A DNA stretch of 64,000 nt from Phyllobacterium phragmitis (GCF_002980495.1 NZ_PVBR01000013.1:91516-155515), one strand, 5' to 3'. Counted from the first letter of the stretch, positions 19,776-28,805 are shown. Program-made: numbers and translations. The notes: generated by a model from the letters alone, not told the origin.

Positions 19776-19877
19776 TCAGGCTCCGGCGAAAAGATAGGCT
19801 ACCAGAATGATGCAGGCCAGACCGAGAACTGCCCGGAGAGTAACTCCCCAGCACGACTTTCCAACGGTTTCGTCCAT
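19776..19877 (-). CDS. Putative 33-residue single-pass membrane peptide
   Basis: ATG at 19877, stop at 19776-19778. The product starts MDETVGKSCWGVTLRAVLG and continues as one hydrophobic segment (residues about 14-32, ending in YLFAGA), with a polar N-terminus and two cysteines. It sits in the 578-bp gap between sdaA and the YdcF-like gene. A clear terminator lies 60 bp beyond its stop on the same strand, which is the main reason to believe it is transcribed. An AGGG lies about 10 nt before the ATG. No homologue is known to me. Confidence 0.5.
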   Translation of the reverse strand: MDETVGKSCWGVTLRAVLGLACIILVAYLFAGA

Positions 19878-20111
19878 TTTGATATCATACCCTGTTATTC
19901 GGCAAGGTCAGTCTGACGCCCCGTCACTGCCTTGGATACGGCGCTGTATAGAGAAGCCGATGCCTGTTCGCAACTGCAAAATGAGGCGCAAATATGTCTG
20001 ACCGGGAAAGGGCTGCATGGGTATAGATGAATACCCGTTATTTTTGAGCTGGATACGCCCCAATTTACCCTTTTACATTCCTTTCATTCATCGGGCGGAA
20101 ATCAGGCGCTT

Positions 20112-20936
20112 TCACGTGTTCTGAGGGGCCGGGAATGCATTGCCTATTTTTCCGGTGAACCAATAGGATTGCAGTCCCAGCCATTCCCGCACGGCAATGG
20201 TGGTACGCGCCAGACCGCCTACCGGGTCCTGGAGATCGATGGAGAAGCCTCTGTCCCTGCGCGTCAGATAGTCGACGGGCCAAGCAATTACCGAAAAATC
20301 AGCCTGACGAAAGCAACCCATGGCACGCGGCATATGGAAGGCCGATGTGATCAACAGCCACGTCTCGCCCTCGCGCGGTTTGACGAGCTCACGGGAATAA
20401 ACGGCGTTCTCGTAGGTGTTACGCGATTCCGCCTCGAATGACAGCCGTTCGCCCGTCAGCCCGAAATTACGAAAGAGCTGGCGCGCGCTGATCGCATCGG
20501 GAACCGAATCGGTGAAGAAGGTGCCCTCGCCGCCGGAAACGACAATACGCGCTTCGGGATAGAGCCGGGCCAGACGCATTGTCTCGATGATCCTGTCGCC
20601 GGCGCCATTGATCTCGTGGCCGCCGCGCGAAGCGTTCACTTCGCCTTCCATAAAACCGCCCAGGACCACGATTCCGTCTATGCGCTCCGGTAAGGCGGGG
20701 TTTGCGGGAAAGCGCTCCTCCAGCGGCAGCAGCAGGACGTTTCCCAGCGTCGTGAAGCTGACAAGGACGAACAGGACCACCGTGATCGCCGAGAAAACCA
20801 GCGCCATGCGCCTTCTGGCAAAGGCCATCGCCAGCATCGATGCCAGAATTCCGGCGAGAAGCAGCGTTATCGGCTGTGTGAACAGCCAGAGAATCTTTGA
20901 CAGGGCAAAAAACAAGCGACACTCTCCAGTCACCAT
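20112..20936 (-). CDS. YdcF/ElyC-like (DUF218) membrane protein
   Basis: A 274-residue protein with two N-terminal hydrophobic segments (about 10-32 and 43-65) followed by a DUF218 domain from about residue 85 (IDGIVVLGGFMEGE, ARIVVSGGEGT, SRNTYENAV, LLITSAFHMPRAMGCFRQ). The E. coli relative ElyC acts in envelope biogenesis/peptidoglycan precursor metabolism; that role is only suggested here by family. It is divergent from the DUF1624 gene. Confidence 0.88.
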   Translation of the reverse strand: MVTGECRLFFALSKILWLFTQPITLLLAGILASMLAMAFARRRMALVFSAITVVLFVLVSFTTLGNVLLLPLEERFPANPALPERIDGIVVLGGFMEGEVNASRGGHEINGAGDRIIETMRLARLYPEARIVVSGGEGTFFTDSVPDAISARQLFRNFGLTGERLSFEAESRNTYENAVYSRELVKPREGETWLLITSAFHMPRAMGCFRQADFSVIAWPVDYLTRRDRGFSIDLQDPVGGLARTTIAVREWLGLQSYWFTGKIGNAFPAPQNT

Positions 20937-21000
20937 TACGGCCGTTCAAAGCGTTAAACCGAACAGCAATGCATCATTGGCCTTTGCAGCATGATGCAAT

Positions 21001-22029
21001 GTGCTAGAGCAAGTCCAGAAAATGCAGGAATTGGCTCTCATGCAGCTTGAACAGGCCGTCACAGCCCCCCTTCCCGGAAGCAAGTCACGCCTCGCTCGCC
21101 TCGACATCATCCGGGGCATCGCTCTGATCGCGATGGCGATCTATCACACCGGCTGGGATTTCGAATTCTTCGGCTATCTCGATCCCGGCACCACGGGCCA
21201 TGGCGGTTGGAAGCTATTCGCCCGCATGATCGCGTCGAGCTTCCTGATTCTCGTCGGCTTCAGCCTGGTTCTGGCGCATCAGCGGGGTATCCGCTGGAAA
21301 TCCTTCGGTGTCAGGCTGACGCAGATCACCGCCGCTGCACTCGCCATCAGCCTTGTCACCTGGTTCGCCACCCCCGACAGTTTCGTCTTTTTCGGCATCT
21401 TGCATCAGATTGCGCTGGCCAGCGTATTGGGCCTGCTGTTTCTGCGGTCGCCGATCCCGGTTCTCCTGCTTTGCGCAGTGGCGGTGATTGCCGCGCCGTT
21501 CTACTGGCGATCGCCCTTCTTCGATCATCCCGCTTTGTGGTGGGTCGGTCTTTCGACGATCGATCCCCGTTCCAATGATTATGTGCCGCTTTTTCCCTGG
21601 TTCGGCGCGGTCCTGTCCGGCATGGCGTTGGCGCGTCTCTTCCAGCGCTTTCGCCTGATGCCAATGTTGCAGAACGCCACGGGCCTGCCGTTTCTCGACC
21701 GTCCGCTACGGTTCATCGGAACGCATAGCCTCGCCTTTTATCTTATCCACCAGCCCGTGCTGATCGGCTGCGTGTTCATCTTTTCACAGCTTTTCCCGCC
21801 GGCCGCCGCACCGCCGCATGAGATATTCGCCAGATCATGCGAACAGAGCTGCGATGCCGCAAACGACGCACAATTCTGCCAACGCTTCTGTTCATGCGTG
21901 ATCGGAGAACTCGAAAATGCCGACATGTTCGACGACGTATTCGCAGGCCGGATCGACACTGAGAGCGACCCGGCGGTCAAGAAAATAGCCGGGTTTTGCA
22001 CGCGCGAAAACGAAACGCCGGGAAATTAG
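21001..22029 (+). CDS. DUF1624 integral membrane protein (heparan-alpha-glucosaminide N-acetyltransferase-like)
   Basis: A 342-residue membrane protein with about seven to eight transmembrane segments. It starts RLDIIRGIALIAMAIYHTGWDF after a short polar N-terminus, as in membrane acyltransferases of this superfamily. Mid-protein SNDYVPLFPWFG and late HSLAFYLIHQPVL are typical. After the last membrane segment comes a Cys-rich cytoplasmic or periplasmic tail (SCEQSCDAAN, then CQRFCSCVI). The listed GTG at 21001 may be replaced by the ATG at 21022 or 21040. The acyl substrate is unknown. Confidence 0.87.
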   Translation: MLEQVQKMQELALMQLEQAVTAPLPGSKSRLARLDIIRGIALIAMAIYHTGWDFEFFGYLDPGTTGHGGWKLFARMIASSFLILVGFSLVLAHQRGIRWKSFGVRLTQITAAALAISLVTWFATPDSFVFFGILHQIALASVLGLLFLRSPIPVLLLCAVAVIAAPFYWRSPFFDHPALWWVGLSTIDPRSNDYVPLFPWFGAVLSGMALARLFQRFRLMPMLQNATGLPFLDRPLRFIGTHSLAFYLIHQPVLIGCVFIFSQLFPPAAAPPHEIFARSCEQSCDAANDAQFCQRFCSCVIGELENADMFDDVFAGRIDTESDPAVKKIAGFCTRENETPGN

Positions 22030-22053
22030 AGCAAGCGCGGGATGCGCTCGGGA

Positions 22054-22440
22054 TCAGGTGTTGACGCCTAGCTCCGCAAGCCGCTCGATGCAGGCTTCCT
22101 CGATTTGGTCGAGCTCGCCCAGCGTTTCCTCGATGTCGCGGCGTTTCTGGCGCAGGTCACCGCGTTTTTCCTCGACACGCTTCATCAAAAGCTTCAACTG
22201 CCCGGACTCGCCGGGCGGTTCACGGTACATCTGAATGATCTCGTGGATTTCAGCGATTGAAAAACCGAGGCGCTTGCCGCGCAGGATCTGTTTGAGCAGA
22301 TGCCGGTCGGACGGACGGAAAAGACGCGTGCGTCCACGTCGCACGGGATGGATCAGACCCTCGTCTTCGTAGAAGCGCAGCGTCCTCGTCGAAATGCCGA
22401 ACTCGCGGGTGAGTTCGGTAATCGTATAGTACTCGCGCAT
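22054..22440 (-). CDS. MerR family transcriptional regulator
   Basis: A 128-residue regulator with the N-terminal winged helix of the MerR family (YYTITELTREFGISTRTLRFYEDEGL) and a long coiled coil (about residues 80-125). It lacks the conserved cysteines of metal-sensing MerR proteins. Its target is not evident; it lies 78 bp downstream of mgtE on the same strand. Confidence 0.92.
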   Translation of the reverse strand: MREYYTITELTREFGISTRTLRFYEDEGLIHPVRRGRTRLFRPSDRHLLKQILRGKRLGFSIAEIHEIIQMYREPPGESGQLKLLMKRVEEKRGDLRQKRRDIEETLGELDQIEEACIERLAELGVNT

Positions 22441-22518
22441 TTCTTTCCCCGACTAAAATTCCATCGATACCTGTTGTGTCCATGCTTTACGTAAAAGTCA
22501 ATTACGCTTTACCGCCTT

Positions 22519-23937
22519 CTAATGGCTGATGCCGAACCACCAGGTCGCCAGGCCGAGAAACGCGAAAAATCCGGTGACATCAGTTACCATCGTGACGAAT
22601 ACCGAGGATGCAATGGCCGGATCGGCGCCGAAACGATGTAGCAGCAGCGGAATGAGGATCCCGCCAAGTGCTGCGGCGAACATGTTGATCACCATCGCCG
22701 CGGCGATGATGCCGCCCAGATGCGGATTGTGGAACCATAATCCCGCGACGAGGCCGATCAGGATGGCGAAAACCAGTCCGTTCAGCAATCCGATAATGGC
22801 CTCGCGCCTTATGACGCGGCTGGCATTGTAGATGTCGATGTCGCGCGTCGCGATGGCGCGCACGGTGACGGTCATCGTCTGCGTGGCCGCATTGCCTCCC
22901 ATCGAAGCGACGATCGGCATGAGAACGGCGAGCGCCACCATCTGCTCGATCGTCGCGTCGAACAAGCCGATGACCGAGGCGGAAAGGAACGCCGTGAGGA
23001 GATTGACGAACAGCCACGGCGCACGCGAGCGGGAAATGTCGAAGACGGAGTCCGACAGTTCTTCGTCGCCGACACCGCCCATGCGCATGATGTCCTCTTC
23101 GGCCTCGGCCTGGATGACGTCAACCACATCGTCGATGGTGAGAACGCCGACCAGCCTCTCGTTCTCATCGACGACGGCGGCGGACAAAAGATCGTATTGC
23201 TCGAAAATCTGGGCCGCTTCTTCCTGGTCCATCGTCGCCGGAATGGCATGACGGGTCTCATGCATGATGTCGTCGACCTTGACACTGCGGCCCGTGCGCA
23301 AAATCCGGTCGAGATTGATGGCTCCAAGCAGTCGGAAGGTCGGATCGATGACGAACACCTGGGAAAACTGATCGGGCAGGTCATGGTCCTCCCGCATGTA
23401 GTCTATCGTCTGGCCAATGGTCCAGAACGGAGGAACGGCGACGAACTCCGTCTGCATGCGCCGGCCGGCGCTTTCTTCAGGGTATTCGAGCGAGCGGCGA
23501 AGTCTGATACGCTCGGTGAATGGAAGCTTGGCGAGAATCTCGTCCTGGTCTTCCTGGTCGAGATCCTCGAGAATATAGACCGCGTCGTCTGAATCGAGTT
23601 CCTGAACGCCTTCGGCGATCTGGTCGTTGGGCAGCGCACCGACGATTTCGAGACGGATTGCCTCGTCCACCTCCGTCAGGGCCGCAAAGTTGAAGTCCTC
23701 GCCAAGAAGCTGGACGAGAGCCCGCCGCTGCTCCGACTGCAGGGCTTCCAGAACATGGCCGAGTTCGGAGGGATGAAGACCGCCGACATGGGAGCGTAGA
23801 AAAAGCACGTCACGGTCTGCAATGGCCGCACCGACACTGGCGAGGAAGGATGAGCGGACCGCACCGTCCTCGCCGTAAATATCGGCTTCGCGGCTGTCCG
23901 TCACGTCCTGTCTGGTCTGCACTTCGGATTCAGCCAT
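22519..23937 (-). CDS. mgtE: Magnesium transporter MgtE
   Basis: Mg2+ channel of the inner membrane. The 472-residue protein has the cytosolic MgtE N domain (about 45-150, ending in DSDDAVYILEDLDQEDQ), two CBS domains (about 155-275, with VFVIDPTFRLLGAINLD and ERLVGVLTIDDV) and five C-terminal membrane helices with the SMGGNAATQTMTV pore motif. Length matches the family. Confidence 0.95.
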   Translation of the reverse strand: MAESEVQTRQDVTDSREADIYGEDGAVRSSFLASVGAAIADRDVLFLRSHVGGLHPSELGHVLEALQSEQRRALVQLLGEDFNFAALTEVDEAIRLEIVGALPNDQIAEGVQELDSDDAVYILEDLDQEDQDEILAKLPFTERIRLRRSLEYPEESAGRRMQTEFVAVPPFWTIGQTIDYMREDHDLPDQFSQVFVIDPTFRLLGAINLDRILRTGRSVKVDDIMHETRHAIPATMDQEEAAQIFEQYDLLSAAVVDENERLVGVLTIDDVVDVIQAEAEEDIMRMGGVGDEELSDSVFDISRSRAPWLFVNLLTAFLSASVIGLFDATIEQMVALAVLMPIVASMGGNAATQTMTVTVRAIATRDIDIYNASRVIRREAIIGLLNGLVFAILIGLVAGLWFHNPHLGGIIAAAMVINMFAAALGGILIPLLLHRFGADPAIASSVFVTMVTDVTGFFAFLGLATWWFGISH

Positions 23938-24161
23938 CGGTTCCCGATCAGATTCTGTGTCGCATCTCTGGGGCGAGAACTAGAGCATCATTGTTGCAGA
24001 ATGAAGCGTTTTTCTTGACCGGCAATAATCATGAAATTCAGATATCTCTCCTGAGTTGGGCCCTGAAAACGCCACGATGCAGTGCTCTGGAGCAAATCCC
24101 ACCGGCTGGCCCGCGACCCTACCGGAGAACAAGCGGTAATGTCTTTGCAAAGGCAAAAGCA

Positions 24162-24749
24162 ATGGTTGGCGGCTATAACGTCCGATTCACGAACAAGCTG
24201 AAATTAGCATCCAGAACGACGGTCGGATTGATTTGCGCGCTCGGCCTCTATCTTGCCAACCTGCAGCTGAGCGGCAATTTTCACGTGATTTCCACTGGTG
24301 AAGCTTATCGTTCCGCACAGCCGACGCCGGCACGCATCGATGCCTACAGCAAGCAGTTCGGAATCAAGACTATCATCAACCTTCGGGGCGCAAGCCAGAA
24401 CGCCTCCTGGTATAAGGCGGAAACCAGCGAAGCGGCGAAGCTCGGCATCACCCATATCGATTTCAAGATGTCCGCCGGCAAGCAATTGTCACAGGCCGAG
24501 GCATCGCAAATCATATCGATCCTCGAGAACGCACCAAAGCCGCTCCTCATTCACTGCAAGGCCGGAGCCGACAGAAGCGGCCTCATTTCCGCACTTTATC
24601 TCGCCGCCGTCAAGAAGGCGGGAGAAGCCGCGGCCGAAAGTCAGATTTCCATCCGCTACGGTCATTTTTCCCTGCCATTTGTTTCGACCTACGCAATGGA
24701 TAGAACGTTCGAATTTCTGGAGCCCTCTTTGGGCTTTTCCGATTCCTGA
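24162..24749 (+). CDS. Protein tyrosine/dual-specificity phosphatase-like protein
   Basis: A 195-residue protein with one N-terminal hydrophobic segment (signal anchor, about residues 14-36) and a Cys-based phosphatase domain. It carries SAQPTPARIDAYSKQFGIKTIINLRG and the P-loop HCKAGADRSG (CX5R). The membrane anchor puts the domain on the periplasmic side if it follows the usual topology. The start at 24162 is chosen because upstream in-frame sequence from 23850 overlaps mgtE leader and is not protein-like. It opens a run of three same-strand genes. Confidence 0.88.
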   Translation: MVGGYNVRFTNKLKLASRTTVGLICALGLYLANLQLSGNFHVISTGEAYRSAQPTPARIDAYSKQFGIKTIINLRGASQNASWYKAETSEAAKLGITHIDFKMSAGKQLSQAEASQIISILENAPKPLLIHCKAGADRSGLISALYLAAVKKAGEAAAESQISIRYGHFSLPFVSTYAMDRTFEFLEPSLGFSDS

Positions 24750-24817
24750 ACTATGTAAGTCTCAAAACGGCATGATACCGTATTCCTCCACCCCCAGCCG
24801 CTTGAGCCCCCAAATCA

Positions 24818-25168
24818 ATGAGCCGCCTGAAGAAGATCACCGTTACGGCAGTTGCAATCGTCGCCGGCCTTTTGGCGGCGGGACTGGCGCTACAGCAATG
24901 GACGATGGCGCGGGGTCATAAAGCTCTCTATGAGCTTGCCAAGGAAGGCGGTTTCTGCAAGACAGACAAATGCCAAGAAGGCATGAACTATGCTTCCGCC
25001 TATCTTGGCAATGAATTTGGCCTTTCACCGCAAATGGTAAAATGGTGCATGGGCGTCGATTCCATCGCGCATCAGAACGTCACTTTCGGCAATTCGATAA
25101 AGAAGATCTTGACGAACGCAATGTATGTTCCTTGCGGTGATCCCATCGGCGATACAACAGAAGAATAA
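24818..25168 (+). CDS. Unknown membrane-anchored protein with four cysteines
   Basis: A 116-residue protein not recognised. An N-terminal hydrophobic segment (about residues 8-26) could be an uncleaved signal anchor. The rest is soluble with cysteines in FCKTDKCQEG, VKWCMG and YVPCGD, probably two disulfides in the periplasm. It lies between the phosphatase gene and a VanZ-like gene and is 7 bp from the latter, suggesting cotranscription. Confidence 0.65.
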   Translation: MSRLKKITVTAVAIVAGLLAAGLALQQWTMARGHKALYELAKEGGFCKTDKCQEGMNYASAYLGNEFGLSPQMVKWCMGVDSIAHQNVTFGNSIKKILTNAMYVPCGDPIGDTTEE

Positions 25169-25175
25169 TGACTAG

Positions 25176-25544
25176 ATGAATTTCTATTTGCGTTGTGTCG
25201 CCTGGCTTGTCCTGATCGCTATTCTGGTCGTCACTGTCGGTCCCATCAATTTGCGTCCTGTTACAGGCGAGCCCGTCGATATCGAACGGTTTCTTGCTTT
25301 CTTTATCGTCGGCACCCTGTTTGCCCTGGCCTATCCGAAGCACTGGCTTTCGGTCCTGGTCCTTGTCGTCGGTTCCGCGGGTCTGTTCGAGCTCTTGCAG
25401 CGCATCGCTCCGGGACGCCACGGCGAAGCCGCTGATTTCATGATCAAGGCAACGGGTGGTTTTGCGGGCGTCATCATCGGTTCCGTCGCCAGGCGCTTTT
25501 CGCGCTCGCCCGACAAGCACTCGCCCGACAAGCGGCCCGACTAA
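25176..25544 (+). CDS. VanZ-like membrane protein
   Basis: A 122-residue protein with about three to four hydrophobic segments and the VanZ pattern (GPINLRP, DIERFLAFFIVG, ELLQRIAPGRHGEAADFMIKATGG in part). VanZ family members influence envelope properties and glycopeptide sensitivity in Gram-positives; the role in Gram-negatives is unknown. The C-terminus has a short basic repeat (SPDKHSPDKRPD). Convergent with the DUF2336 gene, 1 bp apart. Confidence 0.82.
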   Translation: MNFYLRCVAWLVLIAILVVTVGPINLRPVTGEPVDIERFLAFFIVGTLFALAYPKHWLSVLVLVVGSAGLFELLQRIAPGRHGEAADFMIKATGGFAGVIIGSVARRFSRSPDKHSPDKRPD

Positions 25545-25545
25545 A

Positions 25546-26700
25546 TCAAGCCGCGGCGATTGTCAGCGCGTGGCTGCGCGCATTTTCACGGATCACATCG
25601 AGATGAATGCCGCGCAGCAAGGCGCTGAGATCGTCATTTGCCGCCACCCGATCATTTGCCGCCCCCTGGCCGGCGGCCATGAGCATCATCCGCGATATTT
25701 CCTGCGGTCCAGCGGTTAGCTTGCCGTTGGCAATCCTGCGCCAGGCGTGAAGGGCGACAAGAAGCGGCGGATGCGTCTTGTCGGCCAGGCCGGCGCTACG
25801 CAATAGCGCCCCAAGCGCGCTGTCGCGGCCATCGGCCAGGATCGCCCTGACACGGCGCTCCGGCTGCCCGGACAATGCCACCAGGATCGCGCCGAAGAAA
25901 TCGATCTTGCCGTAAGCCATGGTGCGGATCACGAACGCCGTGGTCAGGTCGCCGCGCAACCTCAGATGTTCGACAAGTGCTAAATGTTCCTGCGGACCGG
26001 TACTGTCGGCGATATCGAGCGACACCTTCATGCAGGCATCCCGCGCCACACGCTCCACCCGGGCCTTGCCCATCATCGCCATGACGATTTCCATTCTGCT
26101 CAGCGCCTCGCCCACCCTGACGGCCAGCATATGGCGGCAATCCGCCGGCAGATGCTTGTGTTCGAGCAATGCGGCACGCACGCGCGCATTATGGCCGAGC
26201 CGTTCCGCCAACCGGCGAAAACTGACCGAAGCGATTTGTGCCGCGCTGTTTCGCAGGAGATCGGTGCAGGCCGCCGGCGCCGCGACCTCGGCGATTGCCG
26301 CCGACAGGGCGAAGGACACCTGCGGGCGCATGGCAATCAGCCGCTGCACCGGTTCTTCGCCCATCGCAACGCGATCTATCAGATCGATATCGCTGAACAG
26401 TGGCGAGCGCGCCAGGATGAAACCTGATATTTCCACCTGTTCATTGGCAAGCGCCATCACGATCTGCAGCGGCGCATGATGGCTGATGGAAAAGGCTTCG
26501 GCGATGGCGGCCCGCACCTTCGGCGAGGGATCGTCGAGCAAGAGCGTCAGTGCGGCTTCCGCCGCGCACCGCTCCTCAAGCGACAGGTTCGATTGAAGAT
26601 AGGCACGCGCAAGAGCACTTGCCGCAACCTGGCGCTGTGCCACAGGCGCACCGCCGATCCATTTCAGAAAATGCTCGATGATCATTCTGTCCGCCCGCAC
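25546..26700 (-). CDS. DUF2336 domain-containing protein
   Basis: A 384-residue, helix-rich, alanine- and leucine-rich protein matching the alphaproteobacterial DUF2336 family (HEAT-like repeats, for example LLLDDPSPKVRAAIAEAF and FRRLAERLGHNARVRAALLEH). Its function is unknown. The likely start is ATG at 26700 or the internal ATG at 26685 (MIIEHFLKW). No signal peptide is present. Confidence 0.85.
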   Translation of the reverse strand: MRADRMIIEHFLKWIGGAPVAQRQVAASALARAYLQSNLSLEERCAAEAALTLLLDDPSPKVRAAIAEAFSISHHAPLQIVMALANEQVEISGFILARSPLFSDIDLIDRVAMGEEPVQRLIAMRPQVSFALSAAIAEVAAPAACTDLLRNSAAQIASVSFRRLAERLGHNARVRAALLEHKHLPADCRHMLAVRVGEALSRMEIVMAMMGKARVERVARDACMKVSLDIADSTGPQEHLALVEHLRLRGDLTTAFVIRTMAYGKIDFFGAILVALSGQPERRVRAILADGRDSALGALLRSAGLADKTHPPLLVALHAWRRIANGKLTAGPQEISRMMLMAAGQGAANDRVAANDDLSALLRGIHLDVIRENARSHALTIAAA

Positions 26701-26844
26701 CCATATTCCCCAGAATCGAACCTAGGGAGAAAAGGTTTACGGATCGTTCACCATGTTTCTTAAGCCGGTAACCGGCGGTTGATACTTGCCCGGCACCACG
26801 CCAGCCCCTAATCTCCGCTCCATCGTCAAGGAGGAAGAGTGGCC

Positions 26845-27303
26845 ATGCAGGGACTGTATCTTGAGCAATTCGAGCCGGGTCAGCTCTTTCGACACGCGCT
26901 GCGCAAGACGATCACCGAAGGCGACAACATGTCGTTCTCGACGATGACGCTCAATCCGCAGCCATTGCATATCGATTTCGATTTCGCCGCCAAAACGGAA
27001 TGGGGCAAGCCGCTGGTCAATTCGCTGTTCACGCTCGGCCTGATGATAGGCATTTCGGTGCATGACACCACCTTCGGCACGACGATCGCCAATCTCGGCA
27101 TGAGCGAGGTCGCGTTCCCCGCTCCGCTCTTTCACGGCGATACGCTGCGCGTCGAAACCGAAGTGGTCTCGGTCAGACGCTCCAGATCGAAACCCGATCA
27201 CGGGATCGTCGAGTTCGAACATCGCGCCTATAATCAGGACGACGTTCTCGTCGCCCGCTGCAGGCGTCAGGCAATGATGAAGTCGCAGGCGAAGGCTGCC
27301 TGA
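26845..27303 (+). CDS. MaoC family (hot-dog fold) dehydratase/hydratase
   Basis: A 152-residue single-domain enoyl-CoA hydratase-like enzyme. The family pattern is visible: ITEGDNMSFSTMTLNPQPLHIDFDFAA and the LGMSEVAFPAPLFHGDTL substrate loop. The ATG at 26845 has an AAGGAGGA site 9 nt upstream; a GTG at 26839 is too close to it. It overlaps the next gene by 1 bp (TGATG), so the hydratase and the CoA lyase are probably made together and act on the same acyl-CoA. Confidence 0.9.
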   Translation: MQGLYLEQFEPGQLFRHALRKTITEGDNMSFSTMTLNPQPLHIDFDFAAKTEWGKPLVNSLFTLGLMIGISVHDTTFGTTIANLGMSEVAFPAPLFHGDTLRVETEVVSVRRSRSKPDHGIVEFEHRAYNQDDVLVARCRRQAMMKSQAKAA

Positions 27304-28172
27304 TGCGCTCGCTGTTATTTGTCCCGGGCGATTCTGAAAAGAAACTCGAAAAAGCGCTTTCCAGCAGCGCCGATGCACTCATCCTCGACCTGGAGGATTC
27401 CGTCAGCCCCTCACGCAAGCAGGCGGCGCGCGAGATGGTCGCTGCCTTCCTGCAAGATGCGCCCGAAGGCGGACCACGGCTTTATGTCCGCATCAACGAT
27501 CTCGGCAGCGCCTTTGCCGACGATGATCTCACGGTAACGGTCGGCGCAAGGCCGGAAGGCATCATCCTGCCCAAATCCGACGGCGGAACGGATGTCGTGA
27601 AACTCTCGGCGCGGCTGAATGTACATGAGGCAGAAGCCGGCCTGCCGGAAGGCATCACGAAGATCATCGCCATCGCCACCGAAACGGCGATGGGCACGCT
27701 TTCCATGGCCAGCTATTGCAACTCTACGCCGCGTCTTGTCGGCCTTACCTGGGGCGCGGAGGATCTTTCAGCCGCCATCGGCGCGCGAACGGCACGCGAC
27801 GAAAACAGTAATTACACCGACCCTTTCCGTCTGGCGCGGGCGCTGACGCTTCTCGGCGCGGCGGCAGCCGATGTCGCCGCCATCGATACCGTCTATGTCG
27901 ACCTGAAGGACGATGCCGGGCTGGAAAGGGAATGCGCCGCCGCCGAACGCGATGGCTTCACCGCCAAGCTCGCCATTCACCCTGCGCAGATCCCCGTCAT
28001 CAACGCCGCTTTCACGCCCTCGCCCGAAGCTATCGACAAGGCCCGCCGCATCGTTGAAGCCTTTGCCGCAGCGCCTGAAACAGGCGTCGCGGCGCTCGAC
28101 GGCGAGATGGTCGACCGCCCTCACCTCAAGCGCGCCGAGCGGCTTTTGGCGCGCGCCGCCTCATCTCTCTGA
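27303..28172 (+). CDS. HpcH/HpaI aldolase/citrate lyase family protein (CitE-like CoA-ester lyase)
   Basis: A 289-residue TIM-barrel lyase: MRSLLFVPGDSEKKLEKAL at the start, LILDLEDSVSPSRK with the metal-binding acidic residues, YVRINDL, and TETAMGTLSM. Members cleave malyl-CoA, beta-methylmalyl-CoA or citramalyl-CoA. Translational coupling to a MaoC hydratase fits a hydrate-then-cleave route; the exact substrate cannot be read from sequence. Convergent overlap of 12 bp with the flavin reductase gene. Confidence 0.9.
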   Translation: MRSLLFVPGDSEKKLEKALSSSADALILDLEDSVSPSRKQAAREMVAAFLQDAPEGGPRLYVRINDLGSAFADDDLTVTVGARPEGIILPKSDGGTDVVKLSARLNVHEAEAGLPEGITKIIAIATETAMGTLSMASYCNSTPRLVGLTWGAEDLSAAIGARTARDENSNYTDPFRLARALTLLGAAAADVAAIDTVYVDLKDDAGLERECAAAERDGFTAKLAIHPAQIPVINAAFTPSPEAIDKARRIVEAFAAAPETGVAALDGEMVDRPHLKRAERLLARAASSL

Positions 28173-28805
28173 TTCATCCCAGCGTGGCCGCCACATCTGG
28201 TAGACGTCGCTGACCGTCGCATAATCCATGTAGCCGAGACGCGAGACAGGCTTGGCTTTCCTCACGTCGACAAGGCCATCCGTCAAAATGGCTTCGTCGA
28301 TGTGGATGCCGACGACTTCGCCGGTCACCAGGAAATTTCTCGATGGTTTGCCGTGCCGGTCTGTCGGAACACGAATATCGGTGACGGCGCATTCGAGCAC
28401 GGCATAAGCCTCGGCGACGCGCGGCGCGCCGATCAGCTTGCAAGGAGCTGGCGTGAGCCCGGCATAGTCGAATTCGCTGACGCCTCGCGGTGCGTTCACG
28501 GAACTCGCATTCATCTGTTCGCGAAGATTGCCGCTCACCAGATTGGCGGCGAACTCCCCGGTCTCCTCGATGAAAGCGACGCTGTCCTTGTGGCCGCTGG
28601 ATGAAAAGATCACCAGATGCGGATGATCCGAAATCGCGTTGAAATAGGAATAAGGTGATAGATTGAGCGCTCCCGATTTCGAGCGCGTCGAAATCCAGCC
28701 GATGGGCCGCGGTGCAACGATGGCTTTGAAAGGATCGTGCGGCAGGCCGTGCCCGCTCTCGGGTTCGTAGAACAATTTCAGGTCACTCCCGCCACGGTCC
28801 GGCAT
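28161..28805 (-). CDS. Flavin reductase family protein
   Basis: A 214-residue FMN-binding split-barrel protein (FYEPESGHGLPHDPFKAIVAPRPIGWIST in part; LNLSPYSYFNAISDHPHLVIFSSS; EFAANLVSGNLREQMNASS). It likely reduces or binds flavin with NAD(P)H. Its start overlaps the nitroreductase end by 23 bp, so the two redox genes form an operon. An internal start near MKLF-equivalent residues is possible. Confidence 0.87.
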   Translation of the reverse strand: MPDRGGSDLKLFYEPESGHGLPHDPFKAIVAPRPIGWISTRSKSGALNLSPYSYFNAISDHPHLVIFSSSGHKDSVAFIEETGEFAANLVSGNLREQMNASSVNAPRGVSEFDYAGLTPAPCKLIGAPRVAEAYAVLECAVTDIRVPTDRHGKPSRNFLVTGEVVGIHIDEAILTDGLVDVRKAKPVSRLGYMDYATVSDVYQMWRPRWDESER

